From: Marinospirillum sp031581385
GTDB lineage: Bacteria > Pseudomonadota > Gammaproteobacteria > Pseudomonadales > Halomonadaceae
Length of the DNA: 64,000 nt
Reading direction: 5' to 3'
Assembly (NCBI RefSeq): GCF_044810985.1
Contig: NZ_CP085242.1
Span: 2,790,001-2,854,000, forward strand
Shown: positions 35,227-44,613 of the stretch, piece after piece
How positions within the stretch are numbered: the stretch's first letter is position 1
Layout of the letters: each line of letters begins with the position of its first letter
Translations under genes and position numbers: made by a program
Notes under the pieces: model-generated
Databases searched by the model: none
Seen by the model: only the letters and a program-made list of their open reading frames with translations
Told to the model about the DNA's origin: nothing

Positions 35227-37263
35227 ATGTTGAAACGACTGCTGCAACCAGGTATGGCATTAATGAACCGCCTGGCTTATTTCTCAAAATTCTCGTTGGT
35301 CGCCGTCCTTTTTCTTCTGCCTATGTTGATACTCAGCAGCATCCAGATCCAGCAACTCTGGGATGACCTGCAGCAACTGCAAAAGGAAAGAGATGGCCTG
35401 GCACTTCAGGAACAAACACTTCAACTGGTCGCTGCCGCCGAAGATTACCGTGATCTGTCGGCACTGCAGGAAATCCGTAACCTGGCTGAATCCCGCCGCC
35501 TGGCTGAAGAGGCCCGGGAAACCTGGCGCAGCACCTATCAGGACATTTACAGTCTCAGTTCCCAACAACTGCAGGATAAAAACCTGTCCGCCAACCTCAA
35601 GGCGATTGAAGAGCAGGCAGAAGCCCTTTTTGCCCATGAAGATCACCTGGGCAACCTGAGTACGGCCCTGTCGCATTATCAGCCTCTGGTAATCAGCTCG
35701 TTGCGGGTGGCCCAGGAGCTGCGTCAAAGCAGTGACCTGATGCGGGACTCGCGGGTGGAAATTCAACTGCTACAGATGCTGCTGAATTCCGAACTGCCTC
35801 CCTTGCTTCACAGCGTCAGCCTGGGTCGGACTTATGGCAGCCGTGTCCTGATTCAAGGCTACATGGATTCACGCAGCAGTAATGAGCTGGAAGACGTTTT
35901 GGATCAAATGGGGCGTCAGGCCCAAAGCTGGCAATCCGTACTCGACAGCCTGGCTTTCCGGGCCCCGGAACTGGCTGAAAACCTGCAACAACTGGGCAGC
36001 CAGGTCAGCGAGGGGCTGGCTGATTACCAGACCCAGTTGGAGGATCAGGTGGTTTTTGCCGTCAACCTGGATACGCCCTGGGAAGAGTTTTATCAGGCCA
36101 GCCTGGAGCCCCGTGAACTGCTGCTGAATGTGGGGCGTCAATTGCTGGAAGAGGGCGATCAGATTCTACAGGCAGCCGAGACCAGTCAGACCCGGAACCT
36201 GATAGTTCTGGCAAGCTTGCTGTTATTGCAGCTGTTTGTTGTTGCCTACCTCTACACCTGTTTTTATGTTTCCATGCACAGCAATATGCGCAGCCTGTTG
36301 AGCAGTGTGAAAACCCTGGCAGAAGGTGATCTGAGGGTCACGCCCAAAGCTACCACCCAGGATGAAATGGGTACCCTGACGCAGGCCTTTGGCAGCATGT
36401 CGCAACGTATGCGCGAACTGGTCAGCATGGTCAGTGAAAGTGTTGACCAGGTTAGCCAACAGGCAGGGCAGGTGGCTGAAAATGCAGGCACCGCCAGCAG
36501 CACCAGTGAAGAACAGCAGGGAGAAACCCAGCAGGTGGCCACCTCCATGAACCAGATGACGGCAACAGCCACTGAAGTGGCCGAACATGCCGTAAGTGCC
36601 GCCACCTCAGCCGGAACCGCCCGGGAAGAAGCGGAGCGGGGTCAGCAGGTGGTCGGTGAAATGAGCGAGCGCATGCAACGCCTTGCAGGGGCCTTGCAGG
36701 ATGCCAGCCAGGCGGGCAGCTCCCTGGTGGAGCGTAGCAACCGGATTGGTGAAGCCCTGGAAGTGATTCGCGGGATTGCCGAACAAACCAACCTTCTGGC
36801 CCTGAATGCGGCCATAGAGGCAGCCAGGGCCGGTGATGCCGGTCGCGGTTTTGCCGTGGTGGCCGATGAGGTTCGCTCTTTGGCCAGTCGTACCCAGAAC
36901 TCGACCCATGAAATTGCCGAAATCATTGCCGATCTGCACCAGGGTGTGGATGGAGTGGTCGGGCATATTGACAAGAGTCGTGAACGGGCCCAGCAAACAG
37001 CCGAACAGTCCGAACAGGTGGATGCGGCACTGGGTTCGATTCTCAAAGGGGTCATGGCGATAGATTCCAAGAGCCAGCAGATAGCAGCAGCGGCAGAAGA
37101 GCAGTCGGCTGTGGCCAGCGAGATCGATGCCAACCTGGCACGCATTCGCGATGGCAGTGAAGCCAGCGCTCAGGGTGCCCAGGCTACGGCAGCCTCAAGT
37201 CAGGCCCTGACCCAAACCACCCGGAAGCTTCAGGAGGCCATCAGCGCCTTCAAGGTTTTCTGA
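35227..37263 (+). CDS. Methyl-accepting chemotaxis protein
   Basis: 678 residues: first membrane segment about 18-37, a large helical periplasmic sensor (about 38-322) that I do not recognise, second membrane segment about 324-345, a HAMP domain (about 346-400) and a cytoplasmic signalling domain. The conserved hairpin tip EQTNLLALNAAIEAARAG begins about residue 517. No C-terminal CheR-binding pentapeptide is seen (it ends EAISAFKVF). The ligand is unknown. It would signal to the CheW/CheA array encoded at the start of the window. Start at ATG 35227 with GAGGG upstream. Confidence 0.95.
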   Translation: MLKRLLQPGMALMNRLAYFSKFSLVAVLFLLPMLILSSIQIQQLWDDLQQLQKERDGLALQEQTLQLVAAAEDYRDLSALQEIRNLAESRRLAEEARETWRSTYQDIYSLSSQQLQDKNLSANLKAIEEQAEALFAHEDHLGNLSTALSHYQPLVISSLRVAQELRQSSDLMRDSRVEIQLLQMLLNSELPPLLHSVSLGRTYGSRVLIQGYMDSRSSNELEDVLDQMGRQAQSWQSVLDSLAFRAPELAENLQQLGSQVSEGLADYQTQLEDQVVFAVNLDTPWEEFYQASLEPRELLLNVGRQLLEEGDQILQAAETSQTRNLIVLASLLLLQLFVVAYLYTCFYVSMHSNMRSLLSSVKTLAEGDLRVTPKATTQDEMGTLTQAFGSMSQRMRELVSMVSESVDQVSQQAGQVAENAGTASSTSEEQQGETQQVATSMNQMTATATEVAEHAVSAATSAGTAREEAERGQQVVGEMSERMQRLAGALQDASQAGSSLVERSNRIGEALEVIRGIAEQTNLLALNAAIEAARAGDAGRGFAVVADEVRSLASRTQNSTHEIAEIIADLHQGVDGVVGHIDKSRERAQQTAEQSEQVDAALGSILKGVMAIDSKSQQIAAAAEEQSAVASEIDANLARIRDGSEASAQGAQATAASSQALTQTTRKLQEAISAFKVF

Positions 37264-37283
37264 ATCTACTCGCCTTATGTCTT

Positions 37284-37313
37284 AGTCCCCAATGCTTGTC
37301 AGCTGCGGGGACT
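37284..37313 (+). other. Hairpin after chemoreceptor gene
   Basis: AGTCCCC / GGGGACT (7 bp) with a 16-base loop that can form a further GCT/AGC pair. No T tract follows, so it is at best a weak terminator. It overlaps the candidate adk promoter. Confidence 0.35.
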
Positions 37314-37324
37314 CCCTGTATTGT
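37296..37324 (+). promoter_or_regulatory. Candidate sigma-70 promoter of adk
   Basis: TTGTCA (37296-37301), a 17-base spacer and TATTGT (37319-37324) give a fair sigma-70 match, ending 37 bases before the adk ATG. Confidence 0.45.
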
Positions 37325-37361
37325 CCTCTAATCCAAAAAAACACCACAAAAGGAGACAAAC

Positions 37362-38018
37362 ATGCGCTTAATTTTGTTAGGCCCACCAGGCGCGGGTAAG
37401 GGGACACAGGCCCAGTTTATCTGTGAAGCATTTGATATTCCGCAAATTTCTACCGGTGACATGCTGCGTGCTGCGGTCAAGGAAGGCACCGAGCTGGGTC
37501 TGAAGGCCAAAGAAATCATGAATGCCGGTGGCCTGGTTTCTGATGACATCATTATTGGTCTGGTCAAGGATCGCATTGCCCAGGCGGATTGCGCCAAGGG
37601 TTTCCTGTTTGATGGTTTTCCACGCACCATTCCCCAGGCTGATGCCATGAAGGAAGCAGGCGTCAAGCTGGATCATGTGGTTGAAATTACCGTTGATGAT
37701 GAAGAAATTGTTCAGCGTATGGCCGGTCGCCGTGTTCACCCTGCATCAGGTCGCACCTACCACATCACTCATAATCCACCCAAGGTGGAAGGTAAGGATG
37801 ATGTGACCGGTGAAGATCTGATTCAGCGTGAAGACGACAATGAGGATACGGTTCGCCATCGTCTGGCTGTTTACCACGAGCAGACTGCACCTCTGGTTGA
37901 GTACTACCAGGCGTGGGCCAAACAGGACCCTGAAGAGGCGCCTGAATATGCCTGCATCAAGGGCGTGGGCAGTGTCGAAGACATTCGTGCTCAGGTGCTG
38001 AAAGCTCTGGGTCAATAA
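37362..38018 (+). CDS. adk: Adenylate kinase
   Basis: 218 residues, long-form adenylate kinase that interconverts AMP, ADP and ATP. The P-loop is GPPGAGKGT (7-15), followed by STGDMLRAAV and FDGFPRTIPQADAM. The LID region has no zinc cysteines, as in enterobacterial enzymes. AAAAGGAG precedes the ATG. Flanked by its own promoter candidate and a strong terminator, so likely monocistronic. Confidence 0.98.
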   Translation: MRLILLGPPGAGKGTQAQFICEAFDIPQISTGDMLRAAVKEGTELGLKAKEIMNAGGLVSDDIIIGLVKDRIAQADCAKGFLFDGFPRTIPQADAMKEAGVKLDHVVEITVDDEEIVQRMAGRRVHPASGRTYHITHNPPKVEGKDDVTGEDLIQREDDNEDTVRHRLAVYHEQTAPLVEYYQAWAKQDPEEAPEYACIKGVGSVEDIRAQVLKALGQ

Positions 38019-38036
38019 CCGCGCCAGAAGCTTCCC

Positions 38037-38064
38037 CGAGGCCTGAAGTTTCAGGCCTCGTTTC
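38037..38064 (+). terminator. Rho-independent terminator after adk
   Basis: A perfect 10-bp stem CGAGGCCTGA / TCAGGCCTCG with an AGTT loop, followed by TTTCT, 18 bases after the adk stop. Confidence 0.8.
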
Positions 38065-38119
38065 TGCAACAGCCTGCTATACTGCCTGCCTTTCATTCTT
38101 AACCCGTGACTGCTGACTT

Positions 38120-38797
38120 ATGAGCAAAATTCTCGCTCTGGACACCTCTTCAGACGCCTGTTCGGTAGCGCTATGGAAGGACGGCGAACTTTTCGAAGAC
38201 TTTCAGTTGCTGCCTCGCCAGCATGCCCAGGCCATCCTGCCGCAGATCAAACAGCTTCTGGCCAAGGCGGATTTGTCATTGCCGCAGCTGGATGCTGTCG
38301 CTTTTGGCCGTGGGCCAGGCTCCTTTACAGGCCTGCGCATTGCTGCTGCAACGGCTCAGGGACTGGCCCTGGCGCATGACCTGCCAATTCTTCCTGTCTC
38401 GACCCTGCAAGCCCTGGCCTGGACGGCGCAGCATAAATATTACGCCCGCAAGATCCTGACTCTTTTGGATGCACGCATGGACGAGGTCTATTGGTGTGCC
38501 TGGGAAGCGGGCGAACAACAGCCCCTGGCCCTGATGACAGAAGCCCTGGGCAAACCCGAAGAGGTGTTGCCGCCGGGCAAAGAGGATCAGGACTGGCTGC
38601 TGATTGGTTCCGGTGCGCGTTACAGTGAGCGCCTGCCTCCCATCCTGCGCAGCTGCATTCAGCAGGAACTGCCTGATGTTTACCCCAGTGCCTCGGCTCT
38701 GGTGCAACTGGCCCAAGTGGCCTGGGAAAAGGGTCAGGCGGTTGATGCTGCCGAGGGGCAACCGGTTTATTTACGTGATCAGGTTACCCACGGGTAA
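38120..38797 (+). CDS. tsaB: tRNA threonylcarbamoyladenosine protein TsaB
   Basis: 225 residues of the TsaB/YeaZ family, a partner of TsaD in making the t6A base at position 37 of ANN-decoding tRNAs. The actin-like ATPase fold start ILALDTSSDACSVAL and the FGRGPGSFTGLRI motif are typical. Normal length. The next gene starts 10 bases downstream. Confidence 0.96.
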   Translation: MSKILALDTSSDACSVALWKDGELFEDFQLLPRQHAQAILPQIKQLLAKADLSLPQLDAVAFGRGPGSFTGLRIAAATAQGLALAHDLPILPVSTLQALAWTAQHKYYARKILTLLDARMDEVYWCAWEAGEQQPLALMTEALGKPEEVLPPGKEDQDWLLIGSGARYSERLPPILRSCIQQELPDVYPSASALVQLAQVAWEKGQAVDAAEGQPVYLRDQVTHG

Positions 38798-38807
38798 GGA
38801 GATGAAA

Positions 38808-39269
38808 ATGGCTCTGCTGCACACACGGGTTCCCCCTTTGTTATTGACCTTGCTGCTGCTACTGGCTCTCTGGCTGCTCAGTTGGGTCACCCCGGAATTT
38901 CAGGTTTACCATCCTGTGCGTTTTCTGGTTGCCGGTCTGATGCTGGCGGTGGGCAGCTACTTTTGTATTGCCGGTGTGCTGGGCTTCAGACGCGCCAACA
39001 CCAGTGTTGATCCGCGTAACCCGGAAGCGGCTTCCAACCTGGTCACCGGGGGCGTTTACCAGATCAGTCGCCACCCCATGTATCTGGGTTTTGCCTGTCT
39101 TCTGGTGGCCTGGGGTGTTTACCTTTCTTCACCCTGGCTGTTGCTGGTGTTGCCCCTGTTTGTACTCTGGATATATTATTTCCAGATCCGGCCTGAAGAA
39201 AAAACACTGGAAAACAAGTTTGGTCAGGCGTTTCTGGATTACAAGGCCAAGGTGCCCTGCTGGTTATAA
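38808..39269 (+). CDS. Isoprenylcysteine carboxyl methyltransferase family protein
   Basis: 153-residue integral membrane protein with four to five helices. The C-terminal motif of the ICMT/phospholipid methyltransferase group is GGVYQISRHPMYLGF, followed by RPEEKTLENKFGQAFLDYKAKV. The substrate in bacteria is usually unknown. I choose ATG 38808, since AAGGAG (ending at 38801) is six bases away; the ATG at 38802 abuts it. It probably shares the tsaB transcript. Confidence 0.85.
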   Translation: MALLHTRVPPLLLTLLLLLALWLLSWVTPEFQVYHPVRFLVAGLMLAVGSYFCIAGVLGFRRANTSVDPRNPEAASNLVTGGVYQISRHPMYLGFACLLVAWGVYLSSPWLLLVLPLFVLWIYYFQIRPEEKTLENKFGQAFLDYKAKVPCWL

Positions 39270-39332
39270 GTAAAGTTTTATTAACCGGGGTCGATATTCT
39301 GGATTCGACCTTTACCTGGTTCAGGAGTGAAT

Positions 39333-39602
39333 ATGCGCGTTCAGGGTTCCCTGCAGGCCCCTTTGCCCCAGCCGCTGAAGCGGCGCAAACAGACACCGGA
39401 AAAAGCGGGTGAACAGGCTGCTTCCAGGCCGGAAGTGATACGTCTGGCACCGGAAATTGATTATATTTCCGGTGAGGAAACGCCTGACTGGGATGCCGCC
39501 GAACTGTCGGCTTCTGCACGCCGTGCCCTGCAGGGTTACTGGTCAGTCGCCCACCAGGGACACCTCTGGGCGGAGTGGCGTCGTGTTGATGTCTATGTCT
39601 GA
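39333..39602 (+). CDS. Unknown 89-residue protein
   Basis: 89 residues: a basic, Pro-rich N-terminal half (PQPLKRRKQTPEK), then an acidic stretch (APEIDYISGEETPDWDAAEL) and an aromatic C-terminus (LQGYWSVAHQGHLWAEWRRV). No family recognised. Good AGGAG spacing to ATG 39333, and the stop overlaps the rsmJ start by one base (TGATG), which argues that it is a real gene coupled to rsmJ. Codon use matches its neighbours. Confidence 0.7.
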   Translation: MRVQGSLQAPLPQPLKRRKQTPEKAGEQAASRPEVIRLAPEIDYISGEETPDWDAAELSASARRALQGYWSVAHQGHLWAEWRRVDVYV

Positions 39603-40369
39603 TGCTGGTTTGTAAGCAGCCTTCCGCTTTTCCCCAGGCCCATGTCTGGTCTGAGCAACTGCAACTCCCTCTGCTTGAAAACAACCCCGCAAGTGGTTTT
39701 TATCTGCTTTATGATCAGCAGGGCTTGGCCCTGGCCAATGCCGATGACCCCAAGGTGTTGCCGGTCAGAGTCGATTTTCTGAGCGGAGCCACAGCGCACC
39801 GCCGAATTTATGGCGGCGGTCGCGGACAGGCCCTGGCCAAGGCCTGTGGCCTCAAGCCGGGTATTACCCCACGTATTCTGGATGCCACTGCAGGTCTGGC
39901 CGGTGATGCTTTTGTGCTGGCCAGTCTGGGTTGTGATCTGCTGGCCATTGAGCGCCATCCCTGGATAGCGGCTCTGGTTGAAGATGCCCTGCAGCGCTCA
40001 GCACCCGATCCGGAAGTGGCTGAAGTTACGGCACGCCTGAAGATGCGCAAAGGCGATGCCACTTGTGAGCTGGACAGACTGGCCCGTCGTGAAGATTTTG
40101 CACCTCAGGTGGTTTATCTCGATCCCATGTTCCCGCACACCGAAAAGACGGCTCAGGTCAAAAAAGAGATGCAGTTTTTCCGCGAGCTGGTGGGCAAGGA
40201 TGAAGACGCTGATCTTTTGCTGGATCAGGCCCTGAACCTGGCCAGCCACCGGGTGGTGGTCAAACGTCCCCGCAAAGCTCCGCCGCTGGCTGGTAAGGAA
40301 CCTGGTCTGGTTCTCAGTGGCAAGGCCAACCGCTTTGATATCTATCCGCTCAAGTCTCTGCGTGAGTGA
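39602..40369 (+). CDS. rsmJ: 16S rRNA (guanine1516-N2)-methyltransferase RsmJ
   Basis: 255-residue SAM-dependent rRNA methyltransferase. Marks of RsmJ/YhiQ are VDFLSGATAHRRIYGGGRGQ, the SAM-binding DATAGLAGDAFVLASLGC and the catalytic-site DPMFPHTEKTAQVKKEM. Length normal. It begins within the stop of the unknown small gene and ends 3 bases before the convergent plsB. Confidence 0.96.
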   Translation: MLVCKQPSAFPQAHVWSEQLQLPLLENNPASGFYLLYDQQGLALANADDPKVLPVRVDFLSGATAHRRIYGGGRGQALAKACGLKPGITPRILDATAGLAGDAFVLASLGCDLLAIERHPWIAALVEDALQRSAPDPEVAEVTARLKMRKGDATCELDRLARREDFAPQVVYLDPMFPHTEKTAQVKKEMQFFRELVGKDEDADLLLDQALNLASHRVVVKRPRKAPPLAGKEPGLVLSGKANRFDIYPLKSLRE

Positions 40370-40372
40370 TCA

Positions 40373-42772
40373 CTAACTTTTTGTCCCGGTTCGTGTCAGG
40401 CTCAGCAGGCTGTGCCTGAGCTGCGGATCAAACAGCTGGCGACCGCGATACATGGCCTGCAGAAGTTCTGCATCAAAGGTCAGGCGCTCTTCTTCATCCT
40501 CTTGCAACCAGCCCAGTTGCAGCAGGATCACCAGAGCCTGATCAAACAGGCGGCTGTCGGAAAATTCCGGTGAATCCAGACCCTGTAGTAAGGTGAGGCG
40601 TTCCGCCATCTGTTGAGTGGTCGCCACCAGCTCTGCTGAGGTTAAACTGCCGCTGCCCTCCCTTTCCAGCAAAGCCAGTAGCAGGTAGATGCGCTCCAGT
40701 GCCGGTTGTACCAGTTGCGCGAGTAAACGCAGCCGCAGGTGGCTGGCCAGGTGCTCGGCCGGTTTTTGCCAGCAGCCCTCCGGGGTTTCCTCCAGCAGGC
40801 CCAGTTCCGTGAGTTGCCTCAGGGTTTGCTGCAGGCGGGGCTCCAGTTCGGCCTGACTCCAGGGTAAAAACAATTCGGCGGCCAAAATGGGGTAGACACT
40901 GCTGGCTTGCTGGTGGACCTGCTCACTGCTGAGAGTTTTCTGGTTGATGAATAAAAAGGCAACCAAGCCCTGCAGGGCAAAGAGGTGCAGGATGTTGTTG
41001 CGATAATAGGTCAGCAGGATACCCTGACGTTCATTGCAGCGATAAATGGAACCCAGGGGGTGGTCGAGCTTTTCAATAAAACCCAGCTTTTCGCAGCAAT
41101 TGATCCAGCTGGCCGGTTCGCCTTCCGGTTGCTGAACCACACCGCGCAGCCCCGCCAAAGCAGACAGGGTTTCCAGTTGTGCCAGCAGGTTGTCGGCTTC
41201 CAGAGCCCGGTGATGGCTGGCCAGCAGGGCCAGGGCAACCAGGTTGATCCGGTTGAGGGTGGCGGCCTGATTGATGCCGGTGGCAATTTGTCGGCCCAGT
41301 TGTGAAACGGCCTGGTAGCGATCCTGTGCGGTTAATTGTTGTAGGAGTTCGCCTTCCAGAGCCAGAGGGTCACCAAAGCTGACATCCACCTGACCAAAAT
41401 CCTGACGCAGATTGCGCAGGACTCGAAAGATATCCAGGGGGGATTCCTTCTTTTTGTTCTGGCCGCGCAACTCATTCAGGTAAGTGGAGCCTTCCAGCAC
41501 CTTTTCATAGCCGATGTACACAGGGATCAAAAGCAGGGGTTTGTGGGTGCCTCTTTGCGCAGCCTTGAGAGTCATGGCCAGCATGCCGGGTTTGGGGGGC
41601 AGGGTGCGTCCGGTGCGGGAACGTCCGCCTTCAATAAAGAATTCCACCGGATGTCCCTGATTGAAAAGCTGGTAGAGATATTCATTGAAAACACTGGCAT
41701 AAAGCGGGTTGTCACGAAAGCTGCGCCGCATGAAGAAGGCACCGCCGCGGCGCAGCAGGGGGCCGATGAGGGGCATGTTGAGATTGATGCCTGCCGCGAT
41801 GTGAGGGGGCATCAAACCCTGTTTGAACAGAATGTAGGATAAAAGCAGATAATCAATATGGCTGCGGTGGCAGGGCAGGTAAACCAGGGTATAACGGCCA
41901 GCCTGATCGCGAAGCTTTTCAATGCCGGTGATGCGCACCCCATCGTAAAGCCGGTTCCAGAGGCTGGACAGCAAGCGATCCAGCACCAGTAATACCGGGT
42001 AGGAAACATTGGATGCAATTTCATTGATGAAGCGCAGGGCGCGGTCTCTGGCCGCTTTTTCCGAGGTAGTTTCGGCTTCCCTGCGGATGGCATCCCGAAC
42101 CTGGGTGCTGGCCATGATGGTGTTGCGTTGGGTGCGCCGGTGGGATAAATCCGGCCCCAGCACGCGTGTCCGAACCCGGCGAAAATACAACCGCAGCAGG
42201 CGCTGGCTTTTTTCTGCCGCAAACTCAGCCCCCTTGCGATTGAGTTGCTGGGGAGTAACAACCTGGTGAGCAGCGATAGGATCGCCCATTTCCACCCACA
42301 GCTGCCGACCCTGTAAGATGACGGTCAAAAGACGCCGGAGTCCACCCATCACGGCCCAGCTGTCTGCAGTCAGAATTTTCAGCAGGGACTCCTGACGCCC
42401 CGGTGCCCGGCCCCAGAAAAAGCTGACCGGAATCACCTGGACTTCTTTTTCAGGATGGGTTTGCAGATCCTGCCAGAATTTCTGGAAGTCCCCTGTTGCT
42501 TGTGGCCCCAGGTGGGGTCGGAACCAGGGCGGTGCTTCTTCCAGATACAGGAGGTTGCTGCTCCTGACAGGAGGGAATCCCTGCTTTCTGGCCAGCTTGC
42601 CCAGCAGCAGGGGTTCGGTCATGTTGCGTCGGGCCAGGATATAATAGGTCTCTGCTTTTTGGTGGGGTGGCATGGGCAGCTGGGTGAAGTGCGGCTTGAC
42701 CCACAACAGCAGAGGCCAGCGCAGAAGCTGTTTGATTGGATAAACAAGGGGTTTTAACAGCAGCTTCAGCAT
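40373..42772 (-). CDS. plsB: Glycerol-3-phosphate acyltransferase PlsB
   Basis: 799-residue membrane-associated enzyme that acylates the sn-1 position of glycerol 3-phosphate, the first step of phospholipid synthesis. The acyltransferase motif HRSHIDYLLLSY lies at about 305-316, with GGAFFMRRSF and FIEGGRSRTGRTL following. The length is near E. coli PlsB (807). It is divergent from the cardiolipin synthase gene, with 39 bases between. Confidence 0.97.
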   Translation of the reverse strand: MLKLLLKPLVYPIKQLLRWPLLLWVKPHFTQLPMPPHQKAETYYILARRNMTEPLLLGKLARKQGFPPVRSSNLLYLEEAPPWFRPHLGPQATGDFQKFWQDLQTHPEKEVQVIPVSFFWGRAPGRQESLLKILTADSWAVMGGLRRLLTVILQGRQLWVEMGDPIAAHQVVTPQQLNRKGAEFAAEKSQRLLRLYFRRVRTRVLGPDLSHRRTQRNTIMASTQVRDAIRREAETTSEKAARDRALRFINEIASNVSYPVLLVLDRLLSSLWNRLYDGVRITGIEKLRDQAGRYTLVYLPCHRSHIDYLLLSYILFKQGLMPPHIAAGINLNMPLIGPLLRRGGAFFMRRSFRDNPLYASVFNEYLYQLFNQGHPVEFFIEGGRSRTGRTLPPKPGMLAMTLKAAQRGTHKPLLLIPVYIGYEKVLEGSTYLNELRGQNKKKESPLDIFRVLRNLRQDFGQVDVSFGDPLALEGELLQQLTAQDRYQAVSQLGRQIATGINQAATLNRINLVALALLASHHRALEADNLLAQLETLSALAGLRGVVQQPEGEPASWINCCEKLGFIEKLDHPLGSIYRCNERQGILLTYYRNNILHLFALQGLVAFLFINQKTLSSEQVHQQASSVYPILAAELFLPWSQAELEPRLQQTLRQLTELGLLEETPEGCWQKPAEHLASHLRLRLLAQLVQPALERIYLLLALLEREGSGSLTSAELVATTQQMAERLTLLQGLDSPEFSDSRLFDQALVILLQLGWLQEDEEERLTFDAELLQAMYRGRQLFDPQLRHSLLSLTRTGTKS

Positions 42773-42811
42773 GGTTTTTATGATCGCTTTTCAATAAGGA
42801 ATTCAGTTGTG

Positions 42812-43927
42812 ATGGCAAGGCATTTTCCCTGGCGGGCAGGCAACCGGTTACAACTTCTGGATCAGGGCAAGGCCTTCTTCCCTGCCATGTTAACCGAGAT
42901 AGACCGGGCAACCGAATATGTTTTGCTGGAAGTCTATCTGGTGGAGTCGGGTGAAGTGGTCACGCAGTGGTTGGATCACCTGATCCGGGCCGCACAACGC
43001 GGTGTGAAGGTGGCCCTTCTGCTGGACAGTTTTGGTGCGGCCGGTCTGGCTGACAGGGATCGCAGACTGCTGGCCGCTGCAGGGGTCCGGGTCAACTGGT
43101 TCAACCCCCTGCGCTGGCACCAGCTCAGCCGCAACCTGATGCGGGATCACCGCAAACTTCTGCTGGTGGATGGCAAGGTTGTTTTTACCGGCGGATTTGG
43201 TCTGACCGATGACTTTGTCGGCAGCGAACACAGCTGGCGCGAAGTGGCAGTAAAGCTGGAAGGGCCCTGTGTTGCTGATTGGCAAACACTGTTCTGGAAA
43301 ACCTGGCACCAGGCACGCGGTCGGAGTCTGGTGTTGCCAGCCTGCTCTGCCGTTGCCGCCTTCAAGAGCGGAAGTGAAGGCCGTCTGGTTCAGGGTCAGG
43401 GCCTTTATCTGCATGCCATCAAGCTATCTTTATTACGCCGTCTTCGCCAGGCCCGAGGCCACATTTGGTTGGCCACGCCTTATTTTGTGCCCGGCTACCG
43501 GATCCGCAAGGCTTTGAAAGCCGCCGCTGCAAGAGGGGTTGAAGTTCACCTGCTGTTGCCGGGACCGCAGACTGATCATCCTCCGGTGCGCTATGCCGGG
43601 CAAAGGTTTTACAATGATTTGCTGGCTGCCGGGGTGTATCTCTACGAATATCAGCCCAGCTTCCTGCATGCCAAAATCAGCCTTTGCGATGACTGGGTAT
43701 CCCTGGGTTCCTGCAATTTTGATCACTGGGGGATGCATTGGAACCTGGAGGCCAATCAGGAAATTCTGGATGCGGACTTTGCAGCTGAGGTTTTAAACTG
43801 GTTTACCCAGGCCAGAGAACAAAGTCTCTGGCTGGATAAACGCCTTTGGCAAGCCAGATCACGCCGCCAGAAAATCCGGGAGTATTTTTGGGGGTTGTTG
43901 GATGGCTTAGCCATTCGCTTTAAGTAA
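42812..43927 (+). CDS. Cardiolipin synthase (phospholipase D family, ClsB-like)
   Basis: 371-residue phospholipase D superfamily protein with two HKD motifs: HRKLLLVD (from about 114) and HAKISLCD (from about 286). It has no N-terminal membrane segments, so it resembles ClsB more than ClsA. It would make cardiolipin from phosphatidylglycerol or phosphatidylethanolamine. AAGGA lies 11 bases before ATG 42812 and 8 bases before an in-frame GTG at 42809, so the start may be three bases earlier. It fits with plsB next door as a lipid pair. Confidence 0.88.
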   Translation: MARHFPWRAGNRLQLLDQGKAFFPAMLTEIDRATEYVLLEVYLVESGEVVTQWLDHLIRAAQRGVKVALLLDSFGAAGLADRDRRLLAAAGVRVNWFNPLRWHQLSRNLMRDHRKLLLVDGKVVFTGGFGLTDDFVGSEHSWREVAVKLEGPCVADWQTLFWKTWHQARGRSLVLPACSAVAAFKSGSEGRLVQGQGLYLHAIKLSLLRRLRQARGHIWLATPYFVPGYRIRKALKAAAARGVEVHLLLPGPQTDHPPVRYAGQRFYNDLLAAGVYLYEYQPSFLHAKISLCDDWVSLGSCNFDHWGMHWNLEANQEILDADFAAEVLNWFTQAREQSLWLDKRLWQARSRRQKIREYFWGLLDGLAIRFK

Positions 43928-43939
43928 TGCTTACTGGTT

Positions 43940-44566
43940 TTATTTGCGTCTGCGGTTTTTGCTTTTGCCGGGTTTGGCTTTGCCGGTGGGGGTGGGTTTT
44001 TCTTCCGGGGCATTGAGCTGGCAGTAAATATCCAGCAATAGCTCGGGCAGTTGGCGGGTGAAAGCCTGCATCAGAGCCGGGTCTTCTTCCAGTTCGGCAA
44101 ACTCTTCTTCATCAGCAAAGAGGCCGGACAGGGCCATGACGGGCAGGAGCAATTCAGCCAGTTGCTGTTCCTGGTTTCCAAACCAGAGGTCTTCCTGTTC
44201 AAAAACAGCCTGCATGAAACCGGCACACCAGTCACCGATCAACTCTTGGGTGTCTTCCTGCCAGTCACTGCTGAAAGGCAGTTCGATGCCTGCGCCCTGA
44301 TAAAAACCCTGGGCAGCCAGCCGGTAGGCTGTTTCCAGTAGAGTCTGCAGGGTCGGTGATTTCGGGGGTTCGTCAAACAGGGCCGCCAGCCAGTCGGCAA
44401 CTGTTGCTGGCCGGGGGCTCATGGCCTGGGCGGTGACATAGCCAAGAACCACCATAAGGTTGCTGGCTTCGTCATCGTCCTGGTCGGCTAGGGAAAGCAA
44501 TTCATCCAGCTCGTCCAACTGGGTTTCGGTCAGGAGGATCTGGGGAGGCTGTTGGTCTTCTTGCAT
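43940..44566 (-). CDS. UPF0149/YecA family protein
   Basis: 208 residues, acidic, with the helical UPF0149 fold: TETQLDELDELLSLA, LMVVLGYVTAQAMSPRP, IGDWCAGFMQAVFEQEDLW and VMALSGLFADE. The C-terminal tail is strongly basic (KAKPGKSKNRRRK), perhaps for nucleic acid or ribosome binding; no SEC-C zinc motif is present. Function unknown. It is divergent from the sprT-like gene. Confidence 0.85.
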   Translation of the reverse strand: MQEDQQPPQILLTETQLDELDELLSLADQDDDEASNLMVVLGYVTAQAMSPRPATVADWLAALFDEPPKSPTLQTLLETAYRLAAQGFYQGAGIELPFSSDWQEDTQELIGDWCAGFMQAVFEQEDLWFGNQEQQLAELLLPVMALSGLFADEEEFAELEEDPALMQAFTRQLPELLLDIYCQLNAPEEKPTPTGKAKPGKSKNRRRK

Positions 44567-44613
44567 GTTAATATCTGCTGAATTATTGATTTGGCAGAAA
44601 GGTTAACAGGGTT

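Noticed and set aside
35042..35287. 81-codon minus-strand frame across the aceF terminator
   Set aside because: It spans a strong terminator and the chemoreceptor start, with no ribosome site or family similarity.
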